Source of the DNA: Campylobacter coli
GTDB taxonomy: Bacteria; Campylobacterota; Campylobacteria; Campylobacterales; Campylobacteraceae
DNA: 64,000 nucleotides
Direction of reading: 5' to 3'
Assembly (NCBI GenBank): GCA_039516895.1
Contig: CP154437.1
Coordinates: 434,001-498,000 of the forward strand
The number at the start of each line of letters is the position of its first letter. The stretch's first letter is position 1. The position numbers and the translations under genes are program-made. The notes beneath the pieces are model-generated. The model was not told the DNA's origin. It saw only the letters and a list, made by a program, of their open reading frames with translations, and made no database searches. Positions 38,369 through 46,517 of this stretch are shown piece by piece.

Positions 38369-40222
38369 TTAGATGTATTTTTCTATGAGTTCGTTTTGAA
38401 TTTGCATATATAAAATCAATTCACTGAATTTTTCATGATGATATTTCAAGCAAAGCAAAATTTGTTTTTGTTCTTCTTCTTGGTTTTTGCAAGGCTGTAC
38501 TTTTAGTTTTAAAAGATCACACTCTTGATGAAAAACTAAAGCTTGTAAAAGCTCGCTCATAAGGCCATAGCTTTTCATTTTAGTAGCCAAGCTTTGAAAA
38601 TCAAGCTCTAATTTCTTAAGTTTTTTAAAATCCAAATTGATATCTTTTTCGTTTAAAATATTTGGCAAAGTCTTGAGTTTATTTTGAATTTCTTCTATTA
38701 AATTTTTACTTATTTTTACTTGATTTAGAAGGTGTTTTTTTGTTTTTTCTAAAATTTTTTGCGCTTCTTTGGGTTCTAACTTAAAATCATTCTTAAAAGG
38801 TTTTTCTAAATTTGTATCAAGTATACTTTCACAAAGTTCTTTAAAAGGTTTTTCTATACTTCCTTCTATCCTTGCTCCACCTTCGGTGCAATTATATGTA
38901 GTAATTTGTAGCTTTTCTTTAACAAGAGGTATATCTTTTTCAAAACTTTGTCTGAAAAGTTGCCAAGAAAGTTGAGTTTTTACAAGTCCTTTGCCCCCAT
39001 AGGCTCTAACACTAAGTTTATCTTGAAATTTATCACCTTGTTCTCCATAAATATGATCTTTTGGGTGAGAATGTCCTAAATCATCATAAGCTAAATCTTG
39101 TCCGATTAAAATGATATTTTCATGTCTTAAAGCAACAGCCAATTCATAAGCCATATTGGCAACACTCATTCCTACACCAAGATAACCAAAATCATCTAAT
39201 TTTAAATGTGAAGAAAAAAGCAAAGGTCTTAATACAAGCATATAATTTCTATGATTTTTCTCAAGATATTTTAGGGTATTTTCATGGGTTACTGATGTGA
39301 TTAGAAATAAAATATCTTTATCAAATTCTTTAAAATCATTATTAAAAAACTCACTTGTTGCCGCTACCCTTTCAAGACTTAAGACATAATCAGGCTTTAT
39401 ACCCGCTCTTGCAAGTATAGGATAAGAAGAATCAGCACAAAAGATCGTTGCTTTTGAGGCGTATTCTTTTAAAAGAGAGAGTTGTTTTGTAAGCGAGGGG
39501 CCGGTTGAAACGATGATGGCATTTTTGGATTTTGCACGGTTATATTTTAAAAAGTGTTGAAAAACACTCCCATAAACTAAGGTATTTAGGTTTTTTAAAG
39601 TATGTTCAATGCCTATATGCGAATCTTTAGGATCATTACCATAAGCTAGGACTATAAATTTGATGATTTCAATAAGACTTTGATTAAGATTTTGAATGAT
39701 GTCTTTATAATGAGAAAGATAAAATTCGCTATGAATATGAAAATCATAAGTTTTAATGCTGAATTTAATTTTTTTATGATTTAGTAAAGCATTAAGCTGG
39801 GTGGTATTTAAGTTGGGTGTATAAAACAAAATCAATCTTTCATTTCTAATATCTTTGCTAAAATCAAATAGATGAAAAGCCAAGTAAAAAAGCTCAAGCT
39901 CGCTTTCAAAAATGATGAGTTGTTTGTGATTTTGGTTTGTGAGCAAGGCTTTATAAAACGCACCGCTACCCAAACCATAAAAAAATAAAGTAGGATATTT
40001 GGAGTATTCTTGCTTGAAAAAAGTTAAATTGTTGCTTAATTCTTCATAAGGATTTTTATAAATACTTTCTTTGCTAGATAGATGGATTATATTAAGATTT
40101 TCTAGATTATCGCCTTGTAATGCGAAATTAAAACAATGCTTAATTCTTCTTAACTCATAAGCTAAAATTTGATCCACTTCAAAAAGTGCTTGAGTATTTT
40201 TTAAGAAAAGTTCATTATTCAT
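38369..40222 (-). CDS. Maf-family flagellin glycosylation protein (ptmA-linked)
   Basis: A 617-residue Maf protein starting at the ATG at 40222 (MNNELFLKN), which overlaps the ptmA stop as TAATG; four extra codons upstream are possible but unneeded. Core motifs: IIVSTGPSLTKQLSLL, FCADSSYPILARAGIKPDYVLSLERVAATSEFF, LIGQDLAYDDLGHSHPKD, CTEGGARIEG. It occupies the pseD position of C. jejuni. The core looks like a mosaic: one half is nearly identical to the Maf at 36402, the next to the Maf at 34495. Confidence 0.88.
   Translation of the reverse strand: MNNELFLKNTQALFEVDQILAYELRRIKHCFNFALQGDNLENLNIIHLSSKESIYKNPYEELSNNLTFFKQEYSKYPTLFFYGLGSGAFYKALLTNQNHKQLIIFESELELFYLAFHLFDFSKDIRNERLILFYTPNLNTTQLNALLNHKKIKFSIKTYDFHIHSEFYLSHYKDIIQNLNQSLIEIIKFIVLAYGNDPKDSHIGIEHTLKNLNTLVYGSVFQHFLKYNRAKSKNAIIVSTGPSLTKQLSLLKEYASKATIFCADSSYPILARAGIKPDYVLSLERVAATSEFFNNDFKEFDKDILFLITSVTHENTLKYLEKNHRNYMLVLRPLLFSSHLKLDDFGYLGVGMSVANMAYELAVALRHENIILIGQDLAYDDLGHSHPKDHIYGEQGDKFQDKLSVRAYGGKGLVKTQLSWQLFRQSFEKDIPLVKEKLQITTYNCTEGGARIEGSIEKPFKELCESILDTNLEKPFKNDFKLEPKEAQKILEKTKKHLLNQVKISKNLIEEIQNKLKTLPNILNEKDINLDFKKLKKLELDFQSLATKMKSYGLMSELLQALVFHQECDLLKLKVQPCKNQEEEQKQILLCLKYHHEKFSELILYMQIQNELIEKYI
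39384..39526 (-). repeat. Block shared with the Maf gene at 37511-37651
   Basis: About 140 bases, encoding the STGPSLTKQL...ARAGIKPDYV core, match the neighbouring Maf gene almost base for base, while flanking sequence is much less similar. A second shared block is at 38824-38897 versus 36957-37024. This is a direct repeat within the Maf array. Confidence 0.85.
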
Positions 40223-40992
40223 TAAAGTCCCCATCCATCAGCTACAACTAAGGTTTGTCCCGTGATAAATTTACTCTCATCGCTGAGTAAAAATACCAAG
40301 GTTCCGCAAATATCTTCTGCATCTAACATACCCTTGCTTGCGCAGCATTTGCGGTATTTTTCTAAAAAAATATTGGCTTGATTGTCTAAAATTCCACCAC
40401 TTGCTAAGGTATTTACACGAATGTTTGTATTAAAAAGCTCTTTTGCGAGCCAAGCACCAAGATGATTAATCCCTGCTTTGATCACGCTGTATTCTAAAGA
40501 ACTTTGCATGGTGGTATTTTCATAATTTTCAAATTTGGGCGCAAAAACCCCCATAATAGAGCTAAGATTGATGATATTGCCATAGCTTTGTTTTTTAAAA
40601 AATTTCACAAATTCTTGCGAAGCTAAGATAAATCCCCCCAAATGCAAATTTAAACTTTCGCAAATTTGCTCATATGAAGCCTCATAATAAGCTATCTTGC
40701 CCCAATCTTTTCCTACAGGATAGCTAGAATTTACAAAGCCATCGATTTTAGAGTATTTTTCAAAGGCTTGATCGATAGCATAATTTAAACTTTCCTTAGA
40801 AGTAATGTCAAGCCTAAGACTTAAAAGCTCTTTTTGAAACTCATTTTCAAGTTCTGTTTTTAATATGGATAAATGATTTTCATTGATATCGGCTAAAATG
40901 GCTATGCCTTTGTTTTGCAATATCTTTTTACAAAGTGCTTTGCCTATGCGTCCACAAGCTCCTGCTACAAAGATAATTTTATTTTCTAGCAT
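40222..40992 (-). CDS. ptmA: PtmA, SDR-family oxidoreductase of the legionaminic acid cluster
   Basis: A 256-residue short-chain dehydrogenase/reductase: nucleotide-binding AGACGRIGKALC (about 10-21), LSSIMG for the serine, and a YSVIKAG-type active-site motif (tyrosine 168 region). PtmA was found as a flagellin post-translational modification gene in C. coli and later placed in the GDP-glucosamine-based legionaminic acid route, with an uncertain exact step. TAATG overlaps at both ends link it to ptmB and the Maf gene. Confidence 0.9.
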   Translation of the reverse strand: MLENKIIFVAGACGRIGKALCKKILQNKGIAILADINENHLSILKTELENEFQKELLSLRLDITSKESLNYAIDQAFEKYSKIDGFVNSSYPVGKDWGKIAYYEASYEQICESLNLHLGGFILASQEFVKFFKKQSYGNIINLSSIMGVFAPKFENYENTTMQSSLEYSVIKAGINHLGAWLAKELFNTNIRVNTLASGGILDNQANIFLEKYRKCCASKGMLDAEDICGTLVFLLSDESKFITGQTLVVADGWGL

Positions 40993-41699
40993 TAAAAATC
41001 CTTTGCTTGTAAGTTTTTTTCTTTGATCAAAAATTCTACTATTTTAAAATCAAGCTCGCTATCTACATCAAAAGCAGTGCTTTCATCCATGATGAAAAGC
41101 CCTGTATTTTCACCAAAAACGCTGTCATTTTGCAGTAAAAAATCTCTTTTAAATATATAAATACTCGCATTCATATCATAACATTTAGGTGCACTTTGGC
41201 GTGTGGTAAAATTTCCTGATTTGGATTTTACAACTTTTCCATCCTGCACTTCGATTAGATTAAAATAAGGATTGCGTCTAGCAGGAACAGCGGTGATTAG
41301 ATTATCATTTTGATTTTGACAAAATGTTTCAAAAGCTTTTATGATATCACTACTTGATCTAAGCGGTGCTGAAGCGTCAAGATCGATTAGGGTGTCAAAT
41401 TGGCATTTAAAATGCTCTTCACTTCTTAATAAAGCATCACGCATTACAGGAATTTTAGCAGCTGTATCGCTTGCTAGATGAGCTTCTCTTTTGAAAAAAA
41501 CTTCGCCGCCATATTTTAGCGCTATTTTGGCTATTTCCTCACTATCTGTGCTTATAACGATATGTTTAAAAAGCTTTGAATTTTTAGCTTGGATAATGCT
41601 ATAAGCTATCATCTCAAGATCGTTAATCTTGCGTATGTTTTTATTTTTAACGCCTTTGCTTCCACCTCTTGCACAAATTGTGCATAAAATTTCACCCAT
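40992..41699 (-). CDS. ptmB: CMP-legionaminic acid synthetase
   Basis: A 235-residue CMP-nonulosonic acid synthetase (also called legF). N-terminal signature ICARGGSKGVKNKNIR. The start is set at the ATG at 41699 (MGEILCTICARGG) behind GAGG; the frame is open five codons further but without a better site. It activates legionaminic acid with CTP for Maf-mediated transfer to flagellin. Its stop overlaps the ptmA ATG as TAATG. Confidence 0.92.
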   Translation of the reverse strand: MGEILCTICARGGSKGVKNKNIRKINDLEMIAYSIIQAKNSKLFKHIVISTDSEEIAKIALKYGGEVFFKREAHLASDTAAKIPVMRDALLRSEEHFKCQFDTLIDLDASAPLRSSSDIIKAFETFCQNQNDNLITAVPARRNPYFNLIEVQDGKVVKSKSGNFTTRQSAPKCYDMNASIYIFKRDFLLQNDSVFGENTGLFIMDESTAFDVDSELDFKIVEFLIKEKNLQAKDF

Positions 41700-42597
41700 T
41701 TCTTGCCTCATCACACAATCTTAAAACCCTCCTTGCTTCTTCTAAAGTGCATAAATTTTGATCCTTTTCTAGGATCGCTTTATACATATTTTGCAAGGTT
41801 TTAAAAGTATCATTTTCATAAGTTTTACTTTTAAAATTGTTAGTTTTATCATAAATATTTAATTTATTATGAACTAAATCGGTTTCAAAGCTATTTTCTT
41901 TGGTATGAAAAAGAATTTTTCTTTGAGTTAATTTTGAAAAATAATCAAGCTCGATATGAATTGAAGTATTTTTCGCACTCAATGCCAAAAAAGTAAAATC
42001 ATCACTTGTTATTTCAAGCTCTGAAATTTTTAAATTTTGAGAAAATTTTAAAGAAAGTTCTTTAAAAAAATAAAAAGCCAAATCAATCTCATGGGATAAA
42101 TCAAGCATTACCCCACCACCTAGCTCTTTTTTGGCGCTATAATTTTGCCTATAATCAAGTTTTCGCCAATTAGGCAAATAAGAATTGCAAATAAATTTAG
42201 CAAAATAAACTTCTTTTTCATCAATGAGTTGTTTTAAATCTTGAATCATAGGATGAAATCTTAAAAGATAAGCAATATAAATTTGATTATTGTTGCTAGG
42301 AATAAACTCCATATCCTTTTGAAATAAAGGTTTTTCCACAAGTATGATTTTTTCTTTTACATTTTGATCTAAAAATTCAAGAGTTTTGAAATGACTTGTA
42401 GTGATATTTGCGATGACAAATAAGTCATAATCTTGTAAATTTAATTCTTCTAAATCTTTAAAAAGTCTAAAGTTTTTACCTTCAAAATGCGAAAATTCAT
42501 AGCTTTTTGAAAGCACATCTACTAAAAATCCAAGTTCATTTAGGGCTAAAAAATGTTTTTTTCCTATGCTTCCAAAGCCTATGATTAAAACTTTCAT
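41692..42597 (-). CDS. ptmF: PtmF, Gfo/Idh/MocA-family oxidoreductase
   Basis: A 301-residue dehydrogenase: NAD(P) site LIIGFGSIGKKHFLALNELG (N-terminus), then VEKPLF, the conserved lysine motif of the family. The C-terminal half is the alpha/beta catalytic domain with LGGGVMLDLSHEIDLAFYFF. It sits between ptmE and ptmB, the same order as in C. jejuni, where it belongs to the legionaminic acid cluster. Substrate unproven. ATGA overlap with ptmE. Confidence 0.88.
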   Translation of the reverse strand: MKVLIIGFGSIGKKHFLALNELGFLVDVLSKSYEFSHFEGKNFRLFKDLEELNLQDYDLFVIANITTSHFKTLEFLDQNVKEKIILVEKPLFQKDMEFIPSNNNQIYIAYLLRFHPMIQDLKQLIDEKEVYFAKFICNSYLPNWRKLDYRQNYSAKKELGGGVMLDLSHEIDLAFYFFKELSLKFSQNLKISELEITSDDFTFLALSAKNTSIHIELDYFSKLTQRKILFHTKENSFETDLVHNKLNIYDKTNNFKSKTYENDTFKTLQNMYKAILEKDQNLCTLEEARRVLRLCDEARNG

Positions 42598-43625
42598 TTA
42601 AATTCCTCATTTGCCTTGACAAACTCATCAAGTCTTCCTATATCGATCCAATAATCATGGATTAAATAAGTATTTACCCTGCCTTTTTGCATAGCTAGTT
42701 TAATAAGCTCTGGCATATCAAGGTATTCGTTTTTATTTAAAAGTTCTAAAATTTCAGGCTCACATACATAAATTCCTGCACTCACTAAAAATTTTTGCAC
42801 CGGCTTTTCTGTGATATTTGTGATAAAGCCTTTATTTTGTTCTATCACTCCAAAAGGAATTTGCTGCTCAAATTCTCTTACACATACGCTCATTAAAGCT
42901 TTAGAATCTTTATGTGCTTTTAAAAGCTCGTTAAAATCGAGCTCGGTTAAAATATCTGCATTCATTACGATAAAGCTTTCTTTAAAATCTTGCTTGATAA
43001 GACTTAAAGCCCCTGCTGTACCTAGTTTTTTGCGCTCTTTGATATAAGAAATTTTTATACCAAAATCTTTACCTTTTTTAAAATAATCCTCGATAATTTG
43101 CTTTTTATAATTTACACAAAAGATGAAATTTTCAAAATTTTGCTCTTTTAATCTTTGCACTATACTTTCTAAAATAGGCTTTTTTCCAACCTTTAGCATA
43201 GGTTTTGGAGTATCTTTAGTCAGTTCTTTTAAACGGGTTCCAAGTCCACCTGCCATTATGATGACAAAATTTGAATTTACTTGGCGGTTTAGTAAGGAAG
43301 AAATGGATTTTATAGAAATGACTTCTTTTTTGTCATTTAGCACAGGAAAATCATAAATATCAGTCTTTGCGCTTAGTTTTAAAAGTTCATTTTTACTTGT
43401 ATTTTCTTTGATGGTAATAGGATTTTTAGTATAGATGTCTTTGATTTTGCTTTGTAAATTTTTACCCTTTATCAAAGCTTTTCTGATGTTTGAATCACTG
43501 ATCACACCTAAGAAATTATCCTTTTTATCAACAATGATTCCAAGGCGAACGCGTTCTTGTCCTACTACTTTTAAGGCTTCTTCAATGCTAGAATCAGGTG
43601 TGAGTTTGAGTTTATTTATATCCAA
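42594..43625 (-). CDS. ptmE: Glucosamine-1-phosphate guanylyltransferase (CBS + nucleotidyltransferase)
   Basis: A 343-residue fusion: two CBS motifs (about 5-115) followed by a sugar-1-phosphate nucleotidyltransferase domain (about 120-343) with VIMAGGLGTRLKELTKDTPKPML. In C. jejuni PtmE makes GDP-glucosamine, committing glucosamine to legionaminic acid through GDP- rather than UDP-linked sugars. The start codon is TTG at 43625, with AAGG upstream. The legG stop is four bases away. CBS domains suggest adenine-nucleotide control. Confidence 0.9.
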   Translation of the reverse strand: MDINKLKLTPDSSIEEALKVVGQERVRLGIIVDKKDNFLGVISDSNIRKALIKGKNLQSKIKDIYTKNPITIKENTSKNELLKLSAKTDIYDFPVLNDKKEVISIKSISSLLNRQVNSNFVIIMAGGLGTRLKELTKDTPKPMLKVGKKPILESIVQRLKEQNFENFIFCVNYKKQIIEDYFKKGKDFGIKISYIKERKKLGTAGALSLIKQDFKESFIVMNADILTELDFNELLKAHKDSKALMSVCVREFEQQIPFGVIEQNKGFITNITEKPVQKFLVSAGIYVCEPEILELLNKNEYLDMPELIKLAMQKGRVNTYLIHDYWIDIGRLDEFVKANEEFK

Positions 43626-43629
43626 GGTT

Positions 43630-44787
43630 TTACCTTAAATCAATGAATTTTTTTTGTAAAATTGTATCCAAATTCGCGTTTTTTAGGCAAGTTTTTATGA
43701 TTATATTTGGATTTTTGTCATTTTCGTAAGGGTTTTTAAAATGATACAATGCTTGTTTAAAATCTTTGCTTTCTAGTTTTTCAAAAGCTTGATCTAAATT
43801 TTCAAATTCACAATCAATGATATTTTGAGTTCTTAAACGCCCTTTTTGTCTTGATCCTATATTGATACAAGGGGTTTTAAAGAAAGGACTTTCGCTTATA
43901 CCGCTTGAGCTATTTCCTATCATGGCTTTGGCTATTTTCATAATGCTAAGATACTTTTGTGAGCCAAGATTGTCAAAAAGTTTAGCTTTTTTAGGATTTT
44001 TTTCGCAGTAATCTTTTAAAATTTCATTGATTAAAAGCCCATTTTCATCTGCATTGGCTTTGGTAAAAATCAAACTTGCATTGTTAAGTTTATCTAAAGT
44101 TTTTAATAAAATATCGATTTCTTTTTTAGAATTTTGTAAATTTAAAGTTACAGGATGATAGGTAATTAAATAAATATTTTGCTCTAAGTCAAATTCCAAG
44201 ACTTTTGCAAGCTCGTTTTTATCCAAAAAATTGATATTTTTTATAATAGGACTTGCCAAAGATCCGACATTAAATACACGATTTTCTTCTTCTCCAAGTT
44301 GCAAAAGACGATTTTTATAAGTTTGGGTGCTTACAAAATGCAAATGTGCCATTTTAGAAATGCTATGTCTTATGCTATCATCAATGGCTCCTAAGGTAAG
44401 CTCTCCACCGCAAAGATGGGCTATGGGAAGATTCATCATCAAGCACACACTGGCCACGCTTAACATTTCATAACGATCGCCTAAAATTACTACGATATTA
44501 GGTTTTAAGCTTTCAAATGCTTCGCTAAAGCCAATATTTGCCAAAGCCATAGCTTTACAAAGGCTTATTTTATCATCACTTGCGAGTAAAATAGGAATTT
44601 TTTTAGCGATTTTAAATTCTTTTTCTATTTCTTTATAGGTTAGTCCAAATTCGGGGCTTAAATGTGCTCCTGTGGCGATAATTTGAAGTTCTAAGTCTTT
44701 ATCATTTTGTATTTCAAGGCATAAATTTTTTAAAAGATACCACTCAGCTCTTGTTGCACTGACTATGCAAATTTTTCTTTTACTCAT
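43630..44787 (-). CDS. legG: GDP-2,4-diacetamido sugar hydrolysing 2-epimerase LegG
   Basis: A 385-residue NeuC-family enzyme that removes GDP and inverts C2 to release the 2,4-diacetamido-2,4,6-trideoxymannose precursor of legionaminic acid. It has the two-Rossmann GT-B-like fold: GDRYEML (about 96-102), HLCGGELTLGAIDDSIRHSISKMAHLHFVST, and a C-terminal GNSSSGISESPFFKTPCINIGSRQKGR nucleotide-binding segment. It overlaps legI by eight bases. Confidence 0.92.
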   Translation of the reverse strand: MSKRKICIVSATRAEWYLLKNLCLEIQNDKDLELQIIATGAHLSPEFGLTYKEIEKEFKIAKKIPILLASDDKISLCKAMALANIGFSEAFESLKPNIVVILGDRYEMLSVASVCLMMNLPIAHLCGGELTLGAIDDSIRHSISKMAHLHFVSTQTYKNRLLQLGEEENRVFNVGSLASPIIKNINFLDKNELAKVLEFDLEQNIYLITYHPVTLNLQNSKKEIDILLKTLDKLNNASLIFTKANADENGLLINEILKDYCEKNPKKAKLFDNLGSQKYLSIMKIAKAMIGNSSSGISESPFFKTPCINIGSRQKGRLRTQNIIDCEFENLDQAFEKLESKDFKQALYHFKNPYENDKNPNIIIKTCLKNANLDTILQKKFIDLR

Positions 44788-45784
44788 GGATTAGCTCATC
44801 TTCTTCATAATCTTTACTGGCTTTTTTGCCCAAGTATTCATCATAACGCATCGCACTTATACCACTAGCAGGGCGTTTTGTGGTAAGGTTTTCTTCGCTA
44901 AAAATTTCTCCTTTTTTAATTTTCTTTTTAGCTACTAGGCTTTTTCTTGCAATTTCGATATTTTTCCTTTCACTTTTGCTTGCTTGTTTTATGCCATCGC
45001 CTAAAGCACTTTCGATTTCTCTGATTTTGGTGCAAAGTTCTTGAAGTTCATCGGGTTCTAAAGAGGCTTTATGATCAGGTCCTGACATATTTTTATCTAA
45101 GGTAAAATGCTTTTCTATCACGCTTGCCCCTAAGGCGATAGCGGCCAAAGAAATATGTATACCTTTGGTGTGATCTGAATAGCCTACATCAAGATTAAAA
45201 GCATTTTTTAAGGTTTGCATAGCTTTTAAATTAACCTCATCAAAGGGTGCGGGGTATTCGGTAGTGCAGTGAAGTAGGGTGATATTTGCTCTTTGGGTGC
45301 CTTCTTTGCAAAGTACTTCTAAAGCCGCTTCTATCTCGCCTAAATTTGACATTCCTGTGGAGAGTATGATTTTTTTATTTAATTTTGCAATTTTTTTTAG
45401 ATAAGGTAAATTTGTGATTTCCCCACTTGGAATTTTAAAAACTTCAAGTCCTAAATCATCTAAAAGTTCAATGCTTTCTAAATCAAAAGGCGTTGAAAGA
45501 AAAGCGATACCGCATTGTTTAGCATGAGAGATTAAAAGCTGGTGCGCGTTAAAGTCAAGCTCTAGTTTTTTAATCATTTCTAATTGACTTTCATCTTTGG
45601 CTGTGGTTTTTAACTGATAAGCTGCTTTTTTAGCATTTTTACTCACGCAAAGTTCGGCTTTGAAACTTTGAAATTTAACAAAATCAGCTCCACTTTTGGC
45701 AGCAACTTCGATCAGCTTTTTGGCCAAATTTAAATCACCATTGTGATTAACCCCTGCTTCTGCTATGATTAAAGCTTTTTTCAT
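44780..45784 (-). CDS. legI: Legionaminic acid synthase
   Basis: A 334-residue NeuB-family enzyme condensing the LegG product with phosphoenolpyruvate. It has an N-terminal TIM barrel (IIAEAGVNHNGDLNLAK; VGYSDHTKGIHISLAA; VIEKHFTLDKNMSGPDHKASL) and a C-terminal SAF antifreeze-like domain (about 280-334). The GPDHKASL signature separates it from PseI at 51369. A hairpin directly before the ATG overlaps its ribosome site. Confidence 0.93.
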   Translation of the reverse strand: MKKALIIAEAGVNHNGDLNLAKKLIEVAAKSGADFVKFQSFKAELCVSKNAKKAAYQLKTTAKDESQLEMIKKLELDFNAHQLLISHAKQCGIAFLSTPFDLESIELLDDLGLEVFKIPSGEITNLPYLKKIAKLNKKIILSTGMSNLGEIEAALEVLCKEGTQRANITLLHCTTEYPAPFDEVNLKAMQTLKNAFNLDVGYSDHTKGIHISLAAIALGASVIEKHFTLDKNMSGPDHKASLEPDELQELCTKIREIESALGDGIKQASKSERKNIEIARKSLVAKKKIKKGEIFSEENLTTKRPASGISAMRYDEYLGKKASKDYEEDELIHE

Positions 45785-45822
45785 TTTTTTGCCTTTATTT
45801 TGCCTTCAATAAAGGCAAAAAA
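45785..45822. terminator. Strong hairpin between methyltransferase and legI
   Basis: A perfect 15-bp inverted repeat, TTTTTTGCCTTTATT/AATAAAGGCAAAAAA, with an eight-base loop fills the gap between the methyltransferase stop and the legI ATG. In minus-strand RNA the 3' arm contains AAAGGC, the probable legI ribosome site, immediately before ATG. The T-run lies on the plus strand, so as an intrinsic terminator it would act against plus-strand reading; for legI mRNA it looks more like a translation-masking or mRNA-processing structure. Confidence 0.65.
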
Positions 45823-45825
45823 TTT

Positions 45826-46507
45826 TTATCTTTTTATGCCAATGTAAATAAAATGATGAGCCGAGCCTTCAAAATTATAAAAATTAATAGGATCATAATC
45901 CCCCAAAAATAAGGCTTCAAAAGGCTTAAAAAGTTCTTGTAACTCATCGATACTTTTAGCAAAATGAATATAAGTTGTTTCGTTTAAGCGACCTTGTATG
46001 CTAACTCTACACAATCCATTTTCATTTTCTTTTTCACTATGAGAAAAATAGTAATTTTTCTCACTCATCATTGTAGCAAAAAGTATTCCACCTTGATTTA
46101 AGCATTCATAAAATTCTAAGATATTTTGTTTAAGTTCTGTTTTAGGAATATAATAAAGGCTTTGATTTGCAAAGACAATATCCATTTTTTCATCAAAAAG
46201 CCCTTTGATACTAGAATTTGGCTCTATGATTTTACAATCCCCCCCCCCCTGAAGTTTTGATTTTAGCATCCCAATTTTTTTGTAAACTCGGCACAATATC
46301 TATACCAAAAGGTTTAAAACCCTTGTCTAAAAAATACTTAGAATGAACCCCATTGCCACAACCAAAATCAAGTAAATTTCCGCTTGTAATGCCAAGTTTG
46401 TACTTTAAAATTCTTTCATAAAATCTAATTACATGAGAATCAGGATATAAAAGTCCGTAATTGTTTTCATCGTATTTTTGAGTATAAGTTTGAAGTGAGT
46501 TTTGCAT
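45826..46507 (-). CDS. SAM-dependent methyltransferase (PtmH-like), phase-OFF at G11
   Basis: Two overlapping frames make one class I methyltransferase. The first (46507-46232) has LLDFGCGNGVHSKYF, the SAM-binding motif I, and stops just after the G tract. The second (46296-45826) carries the rest (MDIVFANQSLYYIPKTEL; YIHFAKSIDELQELF). The join is at 11 G (46239-46249). Removing one G (G10) restores a single 226-residue protein. It lies beside ptmG, where C. jejuni/C. coli have ptmH, which N-methylates the acetimidoyl group of legionaminic acid. The symbol is not assigned because I judge by context only. Confidence 0.82.
46239..46249 (-). repeat. Poly-G tract (11 G, minus strand) in methyltransferase gene
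   Basis: Eleven C on the plus strand. Frame arithmetic (start 46507 versus downstream frame 46296, offset one) shows G11 is OFF and G10 (or G13) is ON. Confidence 0.95.
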
Positions 46508-46517
46508 TTTATTTCCT

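Noticed and set aside
40223-40234. Earlier start for the ptmA-linked Maf protein (four extra codons)
   Set aside because: The ATG at 40222 overlaps the ptmA stop as TAATG, the same coupling seen at the ptmB-ptmA junction, and needs no extra sequence.
46232-46507. Two separate small genes at the methyltransferase locus
   Set aside because: The first ORF has only SAM motif I and the second has the remaining methyltransferase motifs; they meet in an 11-G tract with a one-base frame offset.
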